NCBI RefSeq assembly: GCF_014636475.1
Contig: NZ_BMEL01000001.1
Location: forward strand, 744,001 to 808,000
Direction: 5' to 3'
DNA length: 64,000 nucleotides
From: Halobacillus andaensis
GTDB taxonomy: Bacteria; Bacillota; Bacilli; Bacillales; Halobacillaceae
A program made the position numbers and the translations under genes. Shown here piece by piece: positions 10,616 through 21,303 of the stretch (position 1 is its first letter; the number at the start of each line of letters is the position of its first letter). The notes beneath the pieces are model-generated. The model was not told where the DNA came from. It saw nothing but the letters and a program-made list of their open reading frames with translations, and did not search any database.

Positions 10616-11494
10616 TTAGCATTCCTCCTGTAATAAAGTTTGAATTATGGCCATTCGAATGGCGACTCCATTCGTCATTTGCTGGAAGATCCGTGACCTT
10701 GGACATTCCACTAACGATGAATCGATTTCCACTCCACGGTTGACGGGAGCTGGATGAAGAATGATACTATCTTTTTTCATCCGCCTTTCCCTTTCTACCG
10801 TTAAGCCAAAGGTAGATAAATAATCATCATAAGCAGCAGGTTGTTCGTGACGTTCACACTGAACTCTTAAAAGCATAAGAACATCGCTCGTTTCAACTGC
10901 TTCATCCATGGATATGTAATTGTCGCCTAACGTTGGATCTTTCCATTCATCAGGAGCCACGAAGGACACCTCAGCTCCAAGTTTTTTCAAGGCACAAGCA
11001 TTAGACCTTGCAACTCGGCTGTGTTTGATGTCTCCTGCGATGGTCACATGCAGTCCTTCAAATGAAGTGAATTCTTCAGAGATCGTAAACAAGTCAAGCA
11101 AGCTTTGTGTCGGGTGTTCACCAATGCCATCCCCTGCGTTAATGATAGACAACCGAAGATCTTTTGTAAGTTCCTGAAGGATCCCTTGTTCTGACTGACG
11201 CAGCACAGCGAGCTGTACACCGATGGATTCTAATGTTTTCAATGTGTCTCTTAACGACTCCCCTTTTGTTAAGCTGGAGTCCGATCCGTTTACATCGACC
11301 ACATCAATGCCTAAGCGCTTTTCTGCGATATAAAAACTATTTTTAGTTCGTGTGCTCGGTTCCAAAAAGATGTTGGCAGCAAACGCTTGAGGCGCACACC
11401 AATGGTCATCCCCTTCTTTGATTTGTTTCGCCTTTAAGAATAATTCTTGAATATCAGAAGAAGTTAATTCATTCACCGATAATAAATGCTGCAT
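10616..11494 (-). CDS. pyrB: Aspartate carbamoyltransferase, catalytic subunit
   Basis: Condenses carbamoyl phosphate with aspartate, the committed step of pyrimidine synthesis. The 292-residue protein has the carbamoyl-phosphate loop PSTRTKNSF near residue 47 and HPTQSLLDL near 128. No regulatory pyrI gene is present, as in other Bacillaceae. The leader at 11513-11615 carries a PyrR-responsive attenuator, so expression should fall when UMP is plentiful. Confidence 0.96.
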   Translation of the reverse strand: MQHLLSVNELTSSDIQELFLKAKQIKEGDDHWCAPQAFAANIFLEPSTRTKNSFYIAEKRLGIDVVDVNGSDSSLTKGESLRDTLKTLESIGVQLAVLRQSEQGILQELTKDLRLSIINAGDGIGEHPTQSLLDLFTISEEFTSFEGLHVTIAGDIKHSRVARSNACALKKLGAEVSFVAPDEWKDPTLGDNYISMDEAVETSDVLMLLRVQCERHEQPAAYDDYLSTFGLTVERERRMKKDSIILHPAPVNRGVEIDSSLVECPRSRIFQQMTNGVAIRMAIIQTLLQEEC

Positions 11495-11512
11495 GTTCTC
11501 ATCTCCTTTATT

Positions 11513-11615
11513 AAAAAAAGCACCCCCGGGTGCCGGGGGTGCTTCATTCGTTAGACGTCACGAATAAGCTAAGCCCAAGTACACCCTTTAAAGCCTCACG
11601 GGACTTTGTTAAAAC
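11513..11615 (-). promoter_or_regulatory. PyrR attenuator in the pyrP-pyrB gap
   Basis: On the minus strand the PyrR-binding loop AGTCCCGTGAGGCT (11592-11605) fits the published consensus ARUCCNGNGAGGYU. It is followed by a GC-rich terminator with arms GCACCCCCGG and CCGGGGGTGC (11520-11542) and a run of T just before the pyrB ribosome-binding site. Known mechanism: PyrR with UMP binds the RNA, disrupts the antiterminator and lets the terminator form. Confidence 0.9.
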
Positions 11616-11629
11616 GCGTCTGGATTAGG

Positions 11630-13015
11630 TTAAGCTGCTCCTGTTGATTTTTCATTTTCTTCTACTTCAGGTTCTTCGAACATATGGCCATTGCCTTGAC
11701 TTTTCTCTTTGCCTGGCAGCACTAAATTCAAAAGTACACCGATAATTGCTGCAAGGGCCATGCCTTGAATAGCTAAGCCTTCTCTAATCTCGATGAATGC
11801 TCCCCCAACACCGAGTACAAGGATGACCGAAGAGATAATAAGGTTTCTTTTCTCTCCAAAGTCGATTTGGTTATCAATTAACATGCGCAATCCGCTTGAA
11901 GCAATCGTACCAAAGAGCAGGATCGATACTCCGCCCATAACCGCTGGAGGAATAGACCCAATCACAGCTGTACTCATCCCAATGAAGCCGAAGAATATGG
12001 CAAATACTGCCGCGCCTCCGATGACGAAGATGCTGTAAACTCGCGTAATAGCCAATACACCGATGTTTTCACCGTATGTGGTATTCGGCGGTCCCCCTAA
12101 AAACGAAGCAATTGTTGTCGCTACTCCGTCTCCTAAAATTGAGCGGTTAAGTCCAGGATTCTTTAAGAAGTTACGCCCTACAACTTTTGATAATACCATC
12201 TGGTCCCCAATGTGTTCTGTAATTGTAACGAGCGCGAACGGCACCATTAAGAATACGATTTGCCAGCTGAATACAGAGACAGGTGAAAAATCTTTAAAAG
12301 GAATGAGGAATTCCGGCATTTGGAAGATCGCTTGCAAAAATCCTCCTACTGAGCCTGCACTCGTAATGCCGGCCCACTCTGCTGCAATTTCGCTTGTATC
12401 CACGATGCCTTGAGTTAAAGCAAAAGTATACCCTCCGACTATTCCTATTAAAATCGGCAGTAAGCTTAAAAATCCTCTAAAGAAGACCGTTGCTAAAATG
12501 GTAATGCCCAGCGTAACTAATGCGACGGTAAAGTGAGTAGCGCTGTATACTTCGCCATCCCCTGATTCATACATCGCCATGTCTATAGCCGTTGAAGCCA
12601 GTCCTAGACCGATTACGATAATGACAGGACCTACGACGACGGGGGGAAGCAGCTTCATAATCCACCCCATTCCAAAAATCGTAATGAGAAGGGAAACAGC
12701 TCCGTAAACAAGGCCAGCTAAGAAACTTCCCACCATAGCTCCGGCTACGCCGTGTGTGCTCGAGACTTCCATGATCGGATAGATAAATGCGAAGCTTGAT
12801 CCTAGATAGGCAGGTACTCTTCCTCTTGTAATTAATAAATAAGCGAGTGTACCAAAACCGCTTGATACGAGTGCTACGGCCGGCGGTAAACCGGTTAGAA
12901 AAGGTACCAATATTGTTGCGCCAAACATGGCGAATAAATGTTGAAAACTTAATGCGAGCCATTTATGAGCTTTCGGAATTTCTCTAATGCCTACTGCTGC
13001 TTCTACTGATTTCAT
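11630..13015 (-). CDS. pyrP: Uracil permease
   Basis: A 461-residue NCS2 (nucleobase:cation symporter-2) transporter for uracil uptake, with about a dozen hydrophobic segments and the family signature region near GEKRNLIISSVILVLGVGG. The tail is hydrophilic and glutamate-rich (EEPEVEENEKS). It lies between pyrR and pyrB as in B. subtilis and has its own attenuator at 13039-13135. Confidence 0.94.
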   Translation of the reverse strand: MKSVEAAVGIREIPKAHKWLALSFQHLFAMFGATILVPFLTGLPPAVALVSSGFGTLAYLLITRGRVPAYLGSSFAFIYPIMEVSSTHGVAGAMVGSFLAGLVYGAVSLLITIFGMGWIMKLLPPVVVGPVIIVIGLGLASTAIDMAMYESGDGEVYSATHFTVALVTLGITILATVFFRGFLSLLPILIGIVGGYTFALTQGIVDTSEIAAEWAGITSAGSVGGFLQAIFQMPEFLIPFKDFSPVSVFSWQIVFLMVPFALVTITEHIGDQMVLSKVVGRNFLKNPGLNRSILGDGVATTIASFLGGPPNTTYGENIGVLAITRVYSIFVIGGAAVFAIFFGFIGMSTAVIGSIPPAVMGGVSILLFGTIASSGLRMLIDNQIDFGEKRNLIISSVILVLGVGGAFIEIREGLAIQGMALAAIIGVLLNLVLPGKEKSQGNGHMFEEPEVEENEKSTGAA

Positions 13016-13038
13016 GATGATTTCCTCCTTTTGATCAT

Positions 13039-13135
13039 AAAAAAACCTCTTTGCTTAAAAGTTCGCAAAGAGGTATACGTATCGTATGACACGCATGTTA
13101 CTTCCGACCTTTTAAGCCTCTCTGGACTTTATTAA
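13039..13135 (-). promoter_or_regulatory. PyrR attenuator in the pyrR-pyrP gap
   Basis: The minus strand shows the PyrR-binding loop AGTCCAGAGAGGCT (13115-13128), then a terminator with arms ACCTCTTTGC and GCAAAGAGGT (13045-13074) and a T-run before the pyrP ribosome-binding site. The binding loop differs from the other two in this operon (CAGAGAGG against CCGTGAGG), both allowed by the known consensus. Confidence 0.9.
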
Positions 13136-13145
13136 AGGTGACTAT

Positions 13146-13800
<655 letters not shown>

Positions 13801-13819
13801 ACTTAATTTCTTATATAGG

Positions 13820-13848
13820 ATTATCACAGACTACAGGAATTTTGTCAA
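13820..13848 (-). promoter_or_regulatory. Sigma-A promoter of the pyr operon
   Basis: TTGACA (minus strand, 13843-13848) and GATAAT (13820-13825) are separated by 17 bases. The -35 box overlaps the stop codon of the upstream rluD-like gene. Transcription would enter the pyrR leader and its attenuator directly. Confidence 0.75.
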
Positions 13849-14753
13849 CTTTTGTTTCGCAAATATTCTAGCGTTTGTGTAAACTCTTCAGGTGGGGCAA
13901 CCTCAAATGACTTCCACTCTCCTGTTGTAGGATGGGTAAAACCAAGAGATTTAGCATGAAGAGCTTGACCGTCTAATTCAAGTGTCTTTCTTGGTCCATA
14001 TTTCGGATCCCCCGCTAAAGGATGATTAATATACCTCATATGCACGCGTATTTGGTGGGTTCTCCCTGTTTCAAGTTTACATTCCACATAGGAATAATCT
14101 TTAAAATGTTCAAGTACTTGAAAGTGAGTGACGGCATCACGTCCATTATCCACCACTGCCATTCGCTGGCGATCTTTAGGGTCTCTTCCAATAGGAGCGT
14201 CAATCGTTCCATACTCGTGAGCAATTGTCCCGTGAACGATAGCCACATATTTACGTTCTACCGTCTTGTCCACCAATTGCTGAACGAGAGATTCATGAGC
14301 TTTGTCATTCTTAGCCACCATTAGCAGACCGCTTGTATCTTTATCGATCCGATGCACGATACCGGGTCTTTCTACACCATTAATGCCTGAGAGGTCATTA
14401 CAATGGTAAAGAAGCGCATTAACGAGTGTACCCTCCTCATGTCCAGCAGCAGGATGAACCACCATACCAGACGGTTTATTGACGACGATTACATCCGAAT
14501 CTTCAAAGATGACATCAAGCTCTATGTCCTCTGCCTTTAATTCAAGAGGCTTTACTTCCGGAATGGTCCAGCTGATTTTATCGCCTTCTTGAACTTTATA
14601 ATTACTTTTTACCACATCCCCATTAACATGGACATGCTTTTCCTTTAACCACAATTGAATTTGCGATCGAGATGCATCTTGAATCACATCCGATAAAAGT
14701 TTATCTATTCGTTTCGCTTGGTCTGCTTCAGACACTTTATAATGTTCGTTCAC
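13845..14753 (-). CDS. rluD: RluD-family 23S rRNA/tRNA pseudouridine synthase (YlyB)
   Basis: The 302-residue protein has an N-terminal S4 RNA-binding domain ([19 protein letters not shown], residues 15-60) and a pseudouridine synthase domain with the catalytic [12 protein letters not shown] near residue 135. Family members isomerise uridines in large-subunit rRNA; the exact target here cannot be read from sequence. Its ATG overlaps the lspA stop (ATGA), the same arrangement as lspA-ylyB in B. subtilis. Confidence 0.9.
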   Translation of the reverse strand: MNEHYKVSEADQAKRIDKLLSDVIQDASRSQIQLWLKEKHVHVNGDVVKSNYKVQEGDKISWTIPEVKPLELKAEDIELDVIFEDSDVIVVNKPSGMVVHPAAGHEEGTLVNALLYHCNDLSGINGVERPGIVHRIDKDTSGLLMVAKNDKAHESLVQQLVDKTVERKYVAIVHGTIAHEYGTIDAPIGRDPKDRQRMAVVDNGRDAVTHFQVLEHFKDYSYVECKLETGRTHQIRVHMRYINHPLAGDPKYGPRKTLELDGQALHAKSLGFTHPTTGEWKSFEVAPPEEFTQTLEYLRNKS

Positions 14754-15223
14754 TTTGCTGTACTTCCTTTCTTTTTACGTTCATCAACAAAAGTAGCGAT
14801 CATGACAAAAATCACACCAACGACCAGTGCTGAATCGGCTACATTGAATATCGGGTAATTATAAGATCCAAGATAAACGTCTAAAAAGTCTACAACCTCT
14901 TTACGAAATACTCGATCAATAAAGTTTCCAATAGCCCCAGCTAATATTAAAGCCAAGGCTGTTCCTACAAACCTGCTAGCCTTCGCATATTGCTTCATAT
15001 AATAAATAATAACACCAATCACAATGATCGTGATGATGTAAAAAAACCACATTTGTCCCTGAAGAATGCCCCAGGCCGCTCCGGTATTTCGGTGTGAGGT
15101 TATGTAAAAAAAGTTCTCAATGACAGGGATGGATTCTCGCAGCTCCATTTGTTGAACCACAATCCATTTCGTTAGTTGATCAATGATAATAATGGCGGCG
15201 GCAAATAAATAGTAAATAAACAT
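14750..15223 (-). CDS. lspA: Signal peptidase II (prolipoprotein signal peptidase)
   Basis: A membrane aspartyl protease that removes the signal peptide from lipoproteins after lipid attachment. The 157-residue protein has four hydrophobic segments and both catalytic Asp motifs: GNFIDR and FNVADSAL. The conserved NTGAAWG is near residue 45. The B. subtilis ylyA homologue that lies between ileS and lspA is absent here. Confidence 0.96.
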   Translation of the reverse strand: MFIYYLFAAAIIIIDQLTKWIVVQQMELRESIPVIENFFYITSHRNTGAAWGILQGQMWFFYIITIIVIGVIIYYMKQYAKASRFVGTALALILAGAIGNFIDRVFRKEVVDFLDVYLGSYNYPIFNVADSALVVGVIFVMIATFVDERKKKGSTAK

Positions 15224-15292
15224 AATGGCTCCTCCAAGTATTAATTTCCTTAGCTATTGTATCATATTCAAAGAAAACCCGCTTCATAAAAG

Positions 15293-15319
15293 AAAAAGCA
15301 CCGCCAATTCGGCGGCACT
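15293..15319 (-). terminator. Terminator after ileS
   Basis: On the minus strand GTGCCGCC and GGCGGTGC pair (with wobbles) around a 5-nt loop, followed by a T-run, 7 bases beyond the ileS stop. Confidence 0.75.
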
Positions 15320-15325
15320 TTATCA

Positions 15326-18076
15326 CTAAGAGACATAATGCTTTTCAACGACTGTAGCACAACGCCCACAAAGTTCAGGGTGATTGGAGTCTTTCCCTAC
15401 ATCATGGGAAGAAACCCAGCAGCGTTCACACTTTTCGCCCGTGTGCTTTTCAACAGCTACATTTACATAATCATATTCTTTTGCTTCAGCAGCCTCATCT
15501 TTCAACTGGGCCTCTGACACAATTAAAAGTTGATGCAATCCTGAAATCGACGTTAAGATATTTTTCGTTTTCTCATCTTTCGGCACGACCGTAATTTGTG
15601 CATCTAAAGATTTTCCAATAACTTTCTCATTTCTTGCTTCTTCAAGAGCTTTGAGAACATCATCTCTCACTTCCATGAAGTGATCCCATTTCTCTACTAA
15701 CTCCTGATTCACGTGATCATCCGCTTTCGGCATATCCGTTAACTGTACACTATGTGCAGTGGTTCCCGGAATGAATTTCCACGATTCTTCCGTCGTGTGT
15801 GGAAGGATCGGCGACATTAACTTCACTAAAGAAGTTAGAATTTGATAATACACCGTTTGGATACTTCTGCGGTGCGGGTGATCTTCTGCCTCGATATATA
15901 AAATATCTTTAGCGAAATCAAGATAAAATGAGCTTAAGTCAATCGTACAGAAATTATGAACCTTATTATAAACGGTGGAAAATTCGTACGTCTCATAGGC
16001 TTGATGCACATCTTTAATTAATTTATTGAGACGATGCAGCATATATTGATCGACTTCTTGCAGGTCTTCTGCTGCTACACGATCTTTTTCTGGATCGAAG
16101 TCATGAAGATTACCTAATAAGAAGCGGAACGTATTACGAACCTTACGATACACTTCAGCTACTTGCTTAAGAATATCATCTGAAATACGCACATCAGCTT
16201 GATAATCTGCAGATGATACCCACAGTCGGATAATGTCAGCCCCGAGCTGCTTCATGATTTTATCCGGCACCATCACGTTGCCTAATGATTTACTCATCTT
16301 ACGCCCATTGCCATCTAAAGCAAAACCATGGCTTAAAATCCCTTTAAACGGAGCTTTACCTGTTACAGCTACGGACGTAGATAGAGAAGAGTTAAACCAA
16401 CCGCGGTATTGGTCGGAACCTTCTAAATAAAGATCGGCAGGTCGCTGTAATTCATCTCTTTGATGCAGCACAGCTTGGTGTGTAGAACCTGAATCAAACC
16501 AAACATCCATGATATCCAATTCTTTCGTGAACGTGCCATTTGGGCTGTGCTTGGAAGTAAAGCCATCCGGAAGCAAGTCTTTCGCTTCTCTCTCAAACCA
16601 AACGTTTGAACCATGCTTTCTAAATAAACCGGCTACATGATCAATCGTTTCATCGGTAATGATCGGTGTTCCATCTTCGCCGTAAAAGACAGGGATTGGA
16701 ACTCCCCACGTACGCTGACGGGAGATACACCAATCTTGACGGTCGCGTACCATGTTATAAAGACGCGTTTCGCCCCATTTAGGTGTCCATTCTACGCGAT
16801 TAATTTCGTCGAGCAGCTGCTCGCGAAAATCTTTAATCGATGCAAACCACTGGTCAGTTGCGCGGAAGATCGTCGGCTTTTTCGTTCTCCAATCATGCGG
16901 GTAGGAGTGAGTAATAAACTCTAAGTGAAGCAAAGCTCCAGCCTCTTTAAGGTGATCAGAAATCGTTTTGTTCGCCTTATCATAAAATAACCCTTCATAA
17001 CCAGGAGCTTCTTCAGTAAATACACCTTTGTGATCGACTGGACAAAGGACGTCAAGACCATATTGTTGACCTACCCAGAAGTCATCTTCCCCGTGCCCTG
17101 GTGCGGTATGAACACAACCTGTACCGCCATCCGTTGTTACGTGATCACCTAAGACTAATAAAGATTCACGGTCATAAAGAGGATGCTTCGCTTTAATGTG
17201 TTCAGCTTCTTTCCCTTTAAACATTTGAACGACTTCATAGTCTTCCCATCCAATGGTTTTAGCTACGTCTTCAAGTAAATCGTGAGCCACGATAAACTTT
17301 TCCTGCTCCACTTGAACAACTGCATAGTCGTACGCAGGATGTAAAGCAATGGCCAAGTTGGACGGAATCGTCCAAGGAGTTGTCGTCCAAATGATGAATT
17401 TTTCTCCGCCTTCTAGTAAATCTTTCCCATCAGTTACTTCAAAGCTTACATAGATCGATGGAGAACGCTTATCCTGATACTCAATTTCCGCTTCAGCTAA
17501 TGCTGACTCCGATGAAGGAGACCAGAAAACCGGCTTCAACCCTTTGTAAATATAGCCTTTTTTCGCCATATCACCAAACACCTTAATTTGTTCAGCTTCA
17601 AAATCTTTATTAAGTGTGATGTAAGGGTTATCCCAATCTCCTCGAACGCCCATTCGTTTAAACTCCTGGCGCTGATTATCTAATTGACCTAAGGCGTACT
17701 CTGCACACTTCTCACGAAATTCTGCTAGAGACATTTTCTTTCGATCTACTTTTTTCTTAGCAAGAGCTGATTCAATCGGAAGCCCGTGTGTATCCCAACC
17801 AGGAACATATGGAGCATGATAGCCTGCCATAGACTTATAGCGAACAATGAAATCTTTTAACGTTTTATTTAACGCATGCCCCATATGAAGACTTCCATTC
17901 GCATACGGAGGTCCATCATGAAGGACAAAAAGAGGGCGTCCTTTCGTTCTCTCTTGTACTTGCTTGTAAATATCTTGCTCTTCCCACGCTTTTTGCATTT
18001 CCGGTTCGCGGTTTGGTAAGTTCCCACGCATTGGGAAGCCTGTTTTCGGCATTAATAACGTATCTTTATAGTTCAT
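15326..18076 (-). CDS. ileS: Isoleucyl-tRNA synthetase
   Basis: A class I synthetase that charges tRNA-Ile. The 916-residue protein shows the HIGH-type motif [14 protein letters not shown] near residue 57 and KMSKSLGN near 590, with the editing domain between them and a C-terminal zinc ribbon (CERCWVSS and CGRC). It has its own sigma-A promoter and T-box leader, so it is induced when uncharged tRNA-Ile accumulates. Confidence 0.97.
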   Translation of the reverse strand: MNYKDTLLMPKTGFPMRGNLPNREPEMQKAWEEQDIYKQVQERTKGRPLFVLHDGPPYANGSLHMGHALNKTLKDFIVRYKSMAGYHAPYVPGWDTHGLPIESALAKKKVDRKKMSLAEFREKCAEYALGQLDNQRQEFKRMGVRGDWDNPYITLNKDFEAEQIKVFGDMAKKGYIYKGLKPVFWSPSSESALAEAEIEYQDKRSPSIYVSFEVTDGKDLLEGGEKFIIWTTTPWTIPSNLAIALHPAYDYAVVQVEQEKFIVAHDLLEDVAKTIGWEDYEVVQMFKGKEAEHIKAKHPLYDRESLLVLGDHVTTDGGTGCVHTAPGHGEDDFWVGQQYGLDVLCPVDHKGVFTEEAPGYEGLFYDKANKTISDHLKEAGALLHLEFITHSYPHDWRTKKPTIFRATDQWFASIKDFREQLLDEINRVEWTPKWGETRLYNMVRDRQDWCISRQRTWGVPIPVFYGEDGTPIITDETIDHVAGLFRKHGSNVWFEREAKDLLPDGFTSKHSPNGTFTKELDIMDVWFDSGSTHQAVLHQRDELQRPADLYLEGSDQYRGWFNSSLSTSVAVTGKAPFKGILSHGFALDGNGRKMSKSLGNVMVPDKIMKQLGADIIRLWVSSADYQADVRISDDILKQVAEVYRKVRNTFRFLLGNLHDFDPEKDRVAAEDLQEVDQYMLHRLNKLIKDVHQAYETYEFSTVYNKVHNFCTIDLSSFYLDFAKDILYIEAEDHPHRRSIQTVYYQILTSLVKLMSPILPHTTEESWKFIPGTTAHSVQLTDMPKADDHVNQELVEKWDHFMEVRDDVLKALEEARNEKVIGKSLDAQITVVPKDEKTKNILTSISGLHQLLIVSEAQLKDEAAEAKEYDYVNVAVEKHTGEKCERCWVSSHDVGKDSNHPELCGRCATVVEKHYVS

Positions 18077-18107
18077 TCATGTATCCTCCTTTATACTTCT
18101 ATACAAA

Positions 18108-18355
18108 AAAAGACCTCCCCATCCCCAAAAAGGGACGAGAAGGTCTCGCGTTACCACCCTAATCCATCAGCAGTCAGCCGATGTACTCTTCCTATTCGTA
18201 TCGTGAATGACTCGGCTACATTTACTTTAGTTTCAACATAGCTGCTCCAGGGGGATTTTCCTGCAAAGTCCTGCTTCGGCCTTTCACCGTCGCCGAATCG
18301 CTTCTTGCTGCTAAGATCATTGAGTACTTTCCCTTTCAACGCGTACAAATATTCA
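18108..18355 (-). ncRNA. T-box riboswitch controlling ileS
   Basis: The minus-strand leader contains the T-box signature TAGGGTGGTAACGCG (about 18146-18160), which binds the free CCA end of the uncharged tRNA. A terminator follows directly, with AGACC and GGTCT arms and seven Ts (about 18107-18146). A stem I region with GGTGAAAGGCC lies upstream. I could not place the isoleucine specifier codon with confidence by eye. Confidence 0.87.
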
Positions 18356-18368
18356 TATGTGTTAATGA

Positions 18369-18397
18369 ATTATATGTAATTTAAGCCAATTCGTCAA
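18369..18397 (-). promoter_or_regulatory. Sigma-A promoter of ileS
   Basis: TTGACG (18392-18397) and a perfect TATAAT (18369-18374) on the minus strand are 17 bases apart. It sits just after the divIVA stop and about 20 bases before the T-box stem region. Confidence 0.75.
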
Positions 18398-18400
18398 GTT

Positions 18401-18949
18401 TTATTTCTCTGCATACTCTTTATCCGCTTCTTCCTGCTCCTCTTCTTCTAATTGTGCAGGTTCGGCGTGTGGAAATTGAGTATCAAGCAGCTGATCCCAA
18501 TCATCGTTATCAATCATATCCACTTGGGCTTCAACAAGCATACGAAGTCTCATCTTAAAAACCTTCGCTTGCTTCTTCATCTCTTCCACTTCTACTGATA
18601 GACGACGAGAAGTAGATAAAGCCTCGTTAATTATGCGATCCGCATTCTTTTCCGCTTCTTTAACGATGAGCTTCGCTTCTTTCGCAGCGTTTGTTTTCAC
18701 ATCCTCTGCGGTTTCTTGAGCGACCAAGATGGATTTATTTAAAGTCGTTTCAATGTTATTAAAGTGACCAACACGCTCATTTAACTGTTCTACCTCGCGC
18801 TCTAGCTCTTTTTTCTTGCGAATGACAATTTCGTAGTCTTTAATGACTTGATCTAGAAACTCATTCACCTCGTCTTCATCGTACCCTCTAAATCCGCGTG
18901 TAAATTCTTTGTTATGAATATCCAATGGTGTTAATGCCACACCGGCCAC
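18401..18949 (-). CDS. divIVA: Septum site-determining protein DivIVA
   Basis: A peripheral membrane protein that recognises strongly curved membrane at poles and septa and recruits the Min system, and RacA during sporulation. The 182-residue protein has the lipid-binding N-terminus (LTPLDIHNKEFTRGFRGY, residues 6-23) and DEDEVNEFLD, then long coiled coil. The last 20 residues are almost all acidic. It lies between ileS and ylmH as in B. subtilis. Confidence 0.95.
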   Translation of the reverse strand: MAGVALTPLDIHNKEFTRGFRGYDEDEVNEFLDQVIKDYEIVIRKKKELEREVEQLNERVGHFNNIETTLNKSILVAQETAEDVKTNAAKEAKLIVKEAEKNADRIINEALSTSRRLSVEVEEMKKQAKVFKMRLRMLVEAQVDMIDNDDWDQLLDTQFPHAEPAQLEEEEQEEADKEYAEK

Positions 18950-19023
18950 CTCCTAAGAAAGTCTCATGTTCTATTACTACTAGTTTCGACATGTTCATTA
19001 ATATTCCTGCTATTGATCAGGAA

Positions 19024-19797
19024 TTAATTTAACTTCGCTACCGTCACTTTAAATTTTTCTTTTTTTGTTGTACCATGCACATTCATTAAACGGCTTCTGC
19101 CTTTCCCGCGGACAGATAGCAAGTCCCCCTCCTCTAAAGGATAGGAAGGGTTTTCAACAGTTCTAAAATTCACTTTCACATGGCCAGCCTCTATGAACAT
19201 CGAAGCTTTTTTTCTAGAAACCCCATAAACTTCTTTCAGGAGAACATCCAACCGTAACGAAGATATTGTCGAATCGCTTGTTTTCCACTCTTCTTTACTC
19301 TCGATTAATTCTTCTAATGGCTTTTCCTCAAATTGAACATTTGCTTTTTTAATACTAGTAAAATTCATTCTTATATAGTCACTGACTTCATCAGCAACTA
19401 CAATTTGAACCAGGCCATCTTGAACGACTAAGTCTCCCAGCTTTTCTCTTTTAATGCCTAATGACATAAAGGAGCCAAGTACGTCCCTATGTTCTAAATG
19501 AATAAATTTATCGTGATAGTGAGTTTGGAGCAGACAAACGGAAAAATCTTGGTCATCAATTGTCTCATACTCAGGAGCAACAATAGCCCGCTTCCTTTCC
19601 GCTTGATTTCCCCCTCCAAATAAAGCCCATTGCAGATTAGGATGAGAGCCCATTAGACTTGAAAAAATATATTGTTCTCGCGGATCAAGAAAATCGGTTT
19701 CTTTTCTTTGATATCGCATCTCAACATTACTTTGTAAGGAGAGCACTTGATCTATAAATGGTCGTTCTTCTTCTCTAAAATGCTGATAAATCTCCAT
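19024..19797 (-). CDS. ylmH: S4-domain RNA-binding protein YlmH
   Basis: A 257-residue protein with a C-terminal S4 domain (LRLDVLLKEVYGVSRKKAS, about residues 181-199) ending in the strongly basic GKGRSRLMN. Published work on B. subtilis links YlmH to ribosome-associated quality control, where it binds 50S-peptidyl-tRNA complexes like RqcP. RqcH is encoded at the left edge of this window, but the two genes are far apart. It is the last gene of the ylm cluster, behind a terminator-like hairpin. Confidence 0.92.
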   Translation of the reverse strand: MEIYQHFREEERPFIDQVLSLQSNVEMRYQRKETDFLDPREQYIFSSLMGSHPNLQWALFGGGNQAERKRAIVAPEYETIDDQDFSVCLLQTHYHDKFIHLEHRDVLGSFMSLGIKREKLGDLVVQDGLVQIVVADEVSDYIRMNFTSIKKANVQFEEKPLEELIESKEEWKTSDSTISSLRLDVLLKEVYGVSRKKASMFIEAGHVKVNFRTVENPSYPLEEGDLLSVRGKGRSRLMNVHGTTKKEKFKVTVAKLN

Positions 19798-19813
19798 TCA
19801 TTCACCTCAAAAT

Positions 19814-19857
19814 AAAAAAGAACAGATAAGAAGCTGGGTAAGCATCTAATCTGTTCT
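19814..19857 (-). terminator. Terminator-like hairpin between ylmG and ylmH
   Basis: On the minus strand AGAACAGAT and ATCTGTTCT form a 9-bp stem around a longer loop, followed by six Ts. It probably lowers rather than abolishes ylmH expression from the upstream promoters. Confidence 0.65.
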
Positions 19858-19863
19858 CCGATC

Positions 19864-20133
19864 TTATAATGTAACAATCATATAATACAGTTCCCGCAAG
19901 CCTGAAGCAGCAAAACGCAATACGAGAATAGCAACGATTGGAGAGATATCGATCATACCTAGTGGAGGAATAATCTTTCTAAACGGTTCAAGAAACGGCT
20001 CCGCTAGTTTCGCCAATATTTCCCCAAAACTAGATTCCCGTGCACCTGGGAACCAAGATAGCAAAATATAAATGATTAGAATCCAGCTGTAGATATTTAA
20101 TGCTGTGAATAAAATTTCAAACAAAAACGCCAT
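19864..20133 (-). CDS. ylmG: YggT-family membrane protein YlmG
   Basis: An 89-residue integral membrane protein with two hydrophobic spans and the family motif [19 protein letters not shown], followed by [15 protein letters not shown]. It starts 3 bases after sepF and so is co-translated with it. The family is conserved beside sepF in Firmicutes, actinobacteria and plastids and is linked to division or membrane organisation. Its molecular role is not settled. Confidence 0.92.
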   Translation of the reverse strand: MAFLFEILFTALNIYSWILIIYILLSWFPGARESSFGEILAKLAEPFLEPFRKIIPPLGMIDISPIVAILVLRFAASGLRELYYMIVTL

Positions 20134-20136
20134 CAG

Positions 20137-20595
20137 TTACCACCTTCTATTTATATCATCATCTTCACTCATAAGCATTTCAGATATAGAACCTGAAATC
20201 TCAACGTTTTCTGGAGTACAAAGAAACGTTTGAGAACCTAGCTTTTGAATGTCACCACCTATAGCATAAACTGTCCCGCTTAAAAAATCCACAATTCTTT
20301 TCGCCTGTTGATGATCGACGCGCTGTAAGTTAATCACTACGGCTTTTCGGTTAACAAGCTGGTCAGCAATCTCTTGGGCTTCATTATAATTTTTCGGTTC
20401 GCTCAACACCATTTTTGATGAACTTTTTGCACTTTGTAAACTTACGATATTTTGATGCTCTGATGGCTGCTTGGTTCTTTGCGGAGCAGCTTTAGGTTCT
20501 TCTTTTTTTTCCTGGGGGGCTTCTTCATCTACATATTCGTATTCATATTCATCTTCAAGTGTAAAAAACGATTTTAGTTTATTTTTCATACTCAA
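20137..20595 (-). CDS. sepF: Cell division protein SepF
   Basis: A 152-residue FtsZ-bundling protein. The N-terminal [11 protein letters not shown] amphipathic helix anchors the membrane, then comes an acidic and glutamine-rich linker, then the SepF core ([19 protein letters not shown], about residue 77 onward) that forms rings on FtsZ polymers. It sits between ylmE and ylmG, as in B. subtilis. Confidence 0.95.
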   Translation of the reverse strand: MSMKNKLKSFFTLEDEYEYEYVDEEAPQEKKEEPKAAPQRTKQPSEHQNIVSLQSAKSSSKMVLSEPKNYNEAQEIADQLVNRKAVVINLQRVDHQQAKRIVDFLSGTVYAIGGDIQKLGSQTFLCTPENVEISGSISEMLMSEDDDINRRW

Positions 20596-20619
20596 TTTCT
20601 TTCACCTCAATTTCTTTAG

Positions 20620-21288
20620 TTAACCTACGAGACTGGACCCCACTCTAATATGAGTTGCTCCTTCTTCTATTGCAATATGATAATCATTGCTCATGCCCAT
20701 AGATAGACTTTCACATGGAGCATGGGGCTGATTTTTATCTCGAATAATATCACGAAGAGCTCGTAATTTTCTAAATACAGCTCGTAGTTCTTCTTCATGA
20801 TCCACATGAGGAGCCATGGTCATTAGCCCTACGATTTTAATCTTGTCATAAGCTTTTAAGGATTCGACGAAATTTTCTACATCTTCTGGAGCTAGTCCAT
20901 GTTTCGACTCTTCCCCGCTAACATTTACTTGAACAAAACATGGAACCGTTTGTTCTGCTCGCTTTTGTATCTCTTTCGCCAGTGACTTTCGGTCTAACGA
21001 ATGAATATAATCCACTTGATGTATGACATCTTTCACTTTACGGGATTGTAAAGACCCAATGAAATGCCAGGTCGCTTGATCACCGATCGACTCATATTTT
21101 TTTAAGAACTCTTCTTTACGATTTTCACCTAAGTCCGTAATACCTGCCTGTAACGCTTCTAGTGTTCGTTCAATGGAAACGTACTTCGTGACAGCGATAA
21201 TTTTAATATCGTCAGGGTTACGTTCACAGTCCCTGCACGCTTGTTCAATTGTTTGCTTCATTTTTACTAGGTTCTCTGCTACGGTCAT
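20620..21288 (-). CDS. ylmE: Pyridoxal-phosphate homeostasis protein (YggS family)
   Basis: A 222-residue alanine-racemase-like barrel without a second domain. The PLP lysine motif AVTKYVSIE is near residue 35, and HFIGSLQSRK and the C-terminal SMGMSNDYHIAIEEGATHIR carry the phosphate-binding residues. Members buffer pyridoxal phosphate and have no known catalytic reaction. Confidence 0.93.
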   Translation of the reverse strand: MTVAENLVKMKQTIEQACRDCERNPDDIKIIAVTKYVSIERTLEALQAGITDLGENRKEEFLKKYESIGDQATWHFIGSLQSRKVKDVIHQVDYIHSLDRKSLAKEIQKRAEQTVPCFVQVNVSGEESKHGLAPEDVENFVESLKAYDKIKIVGLMTMAPHVDHEEELRAVFRKLRALRDIIRDKNQPHAPCESLSMGMSNDYHIAIEEGATHIRVGSSLVG

Positions 21289-21303
21289 ATGTAACCTCCT
21301 AAC

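Noticed and set aside
12567-12962. 131-codon frame inside pyrP in another phase
   Set aside because: Low-complexity basic translation; pyrP in the true frame is conserved throughout.
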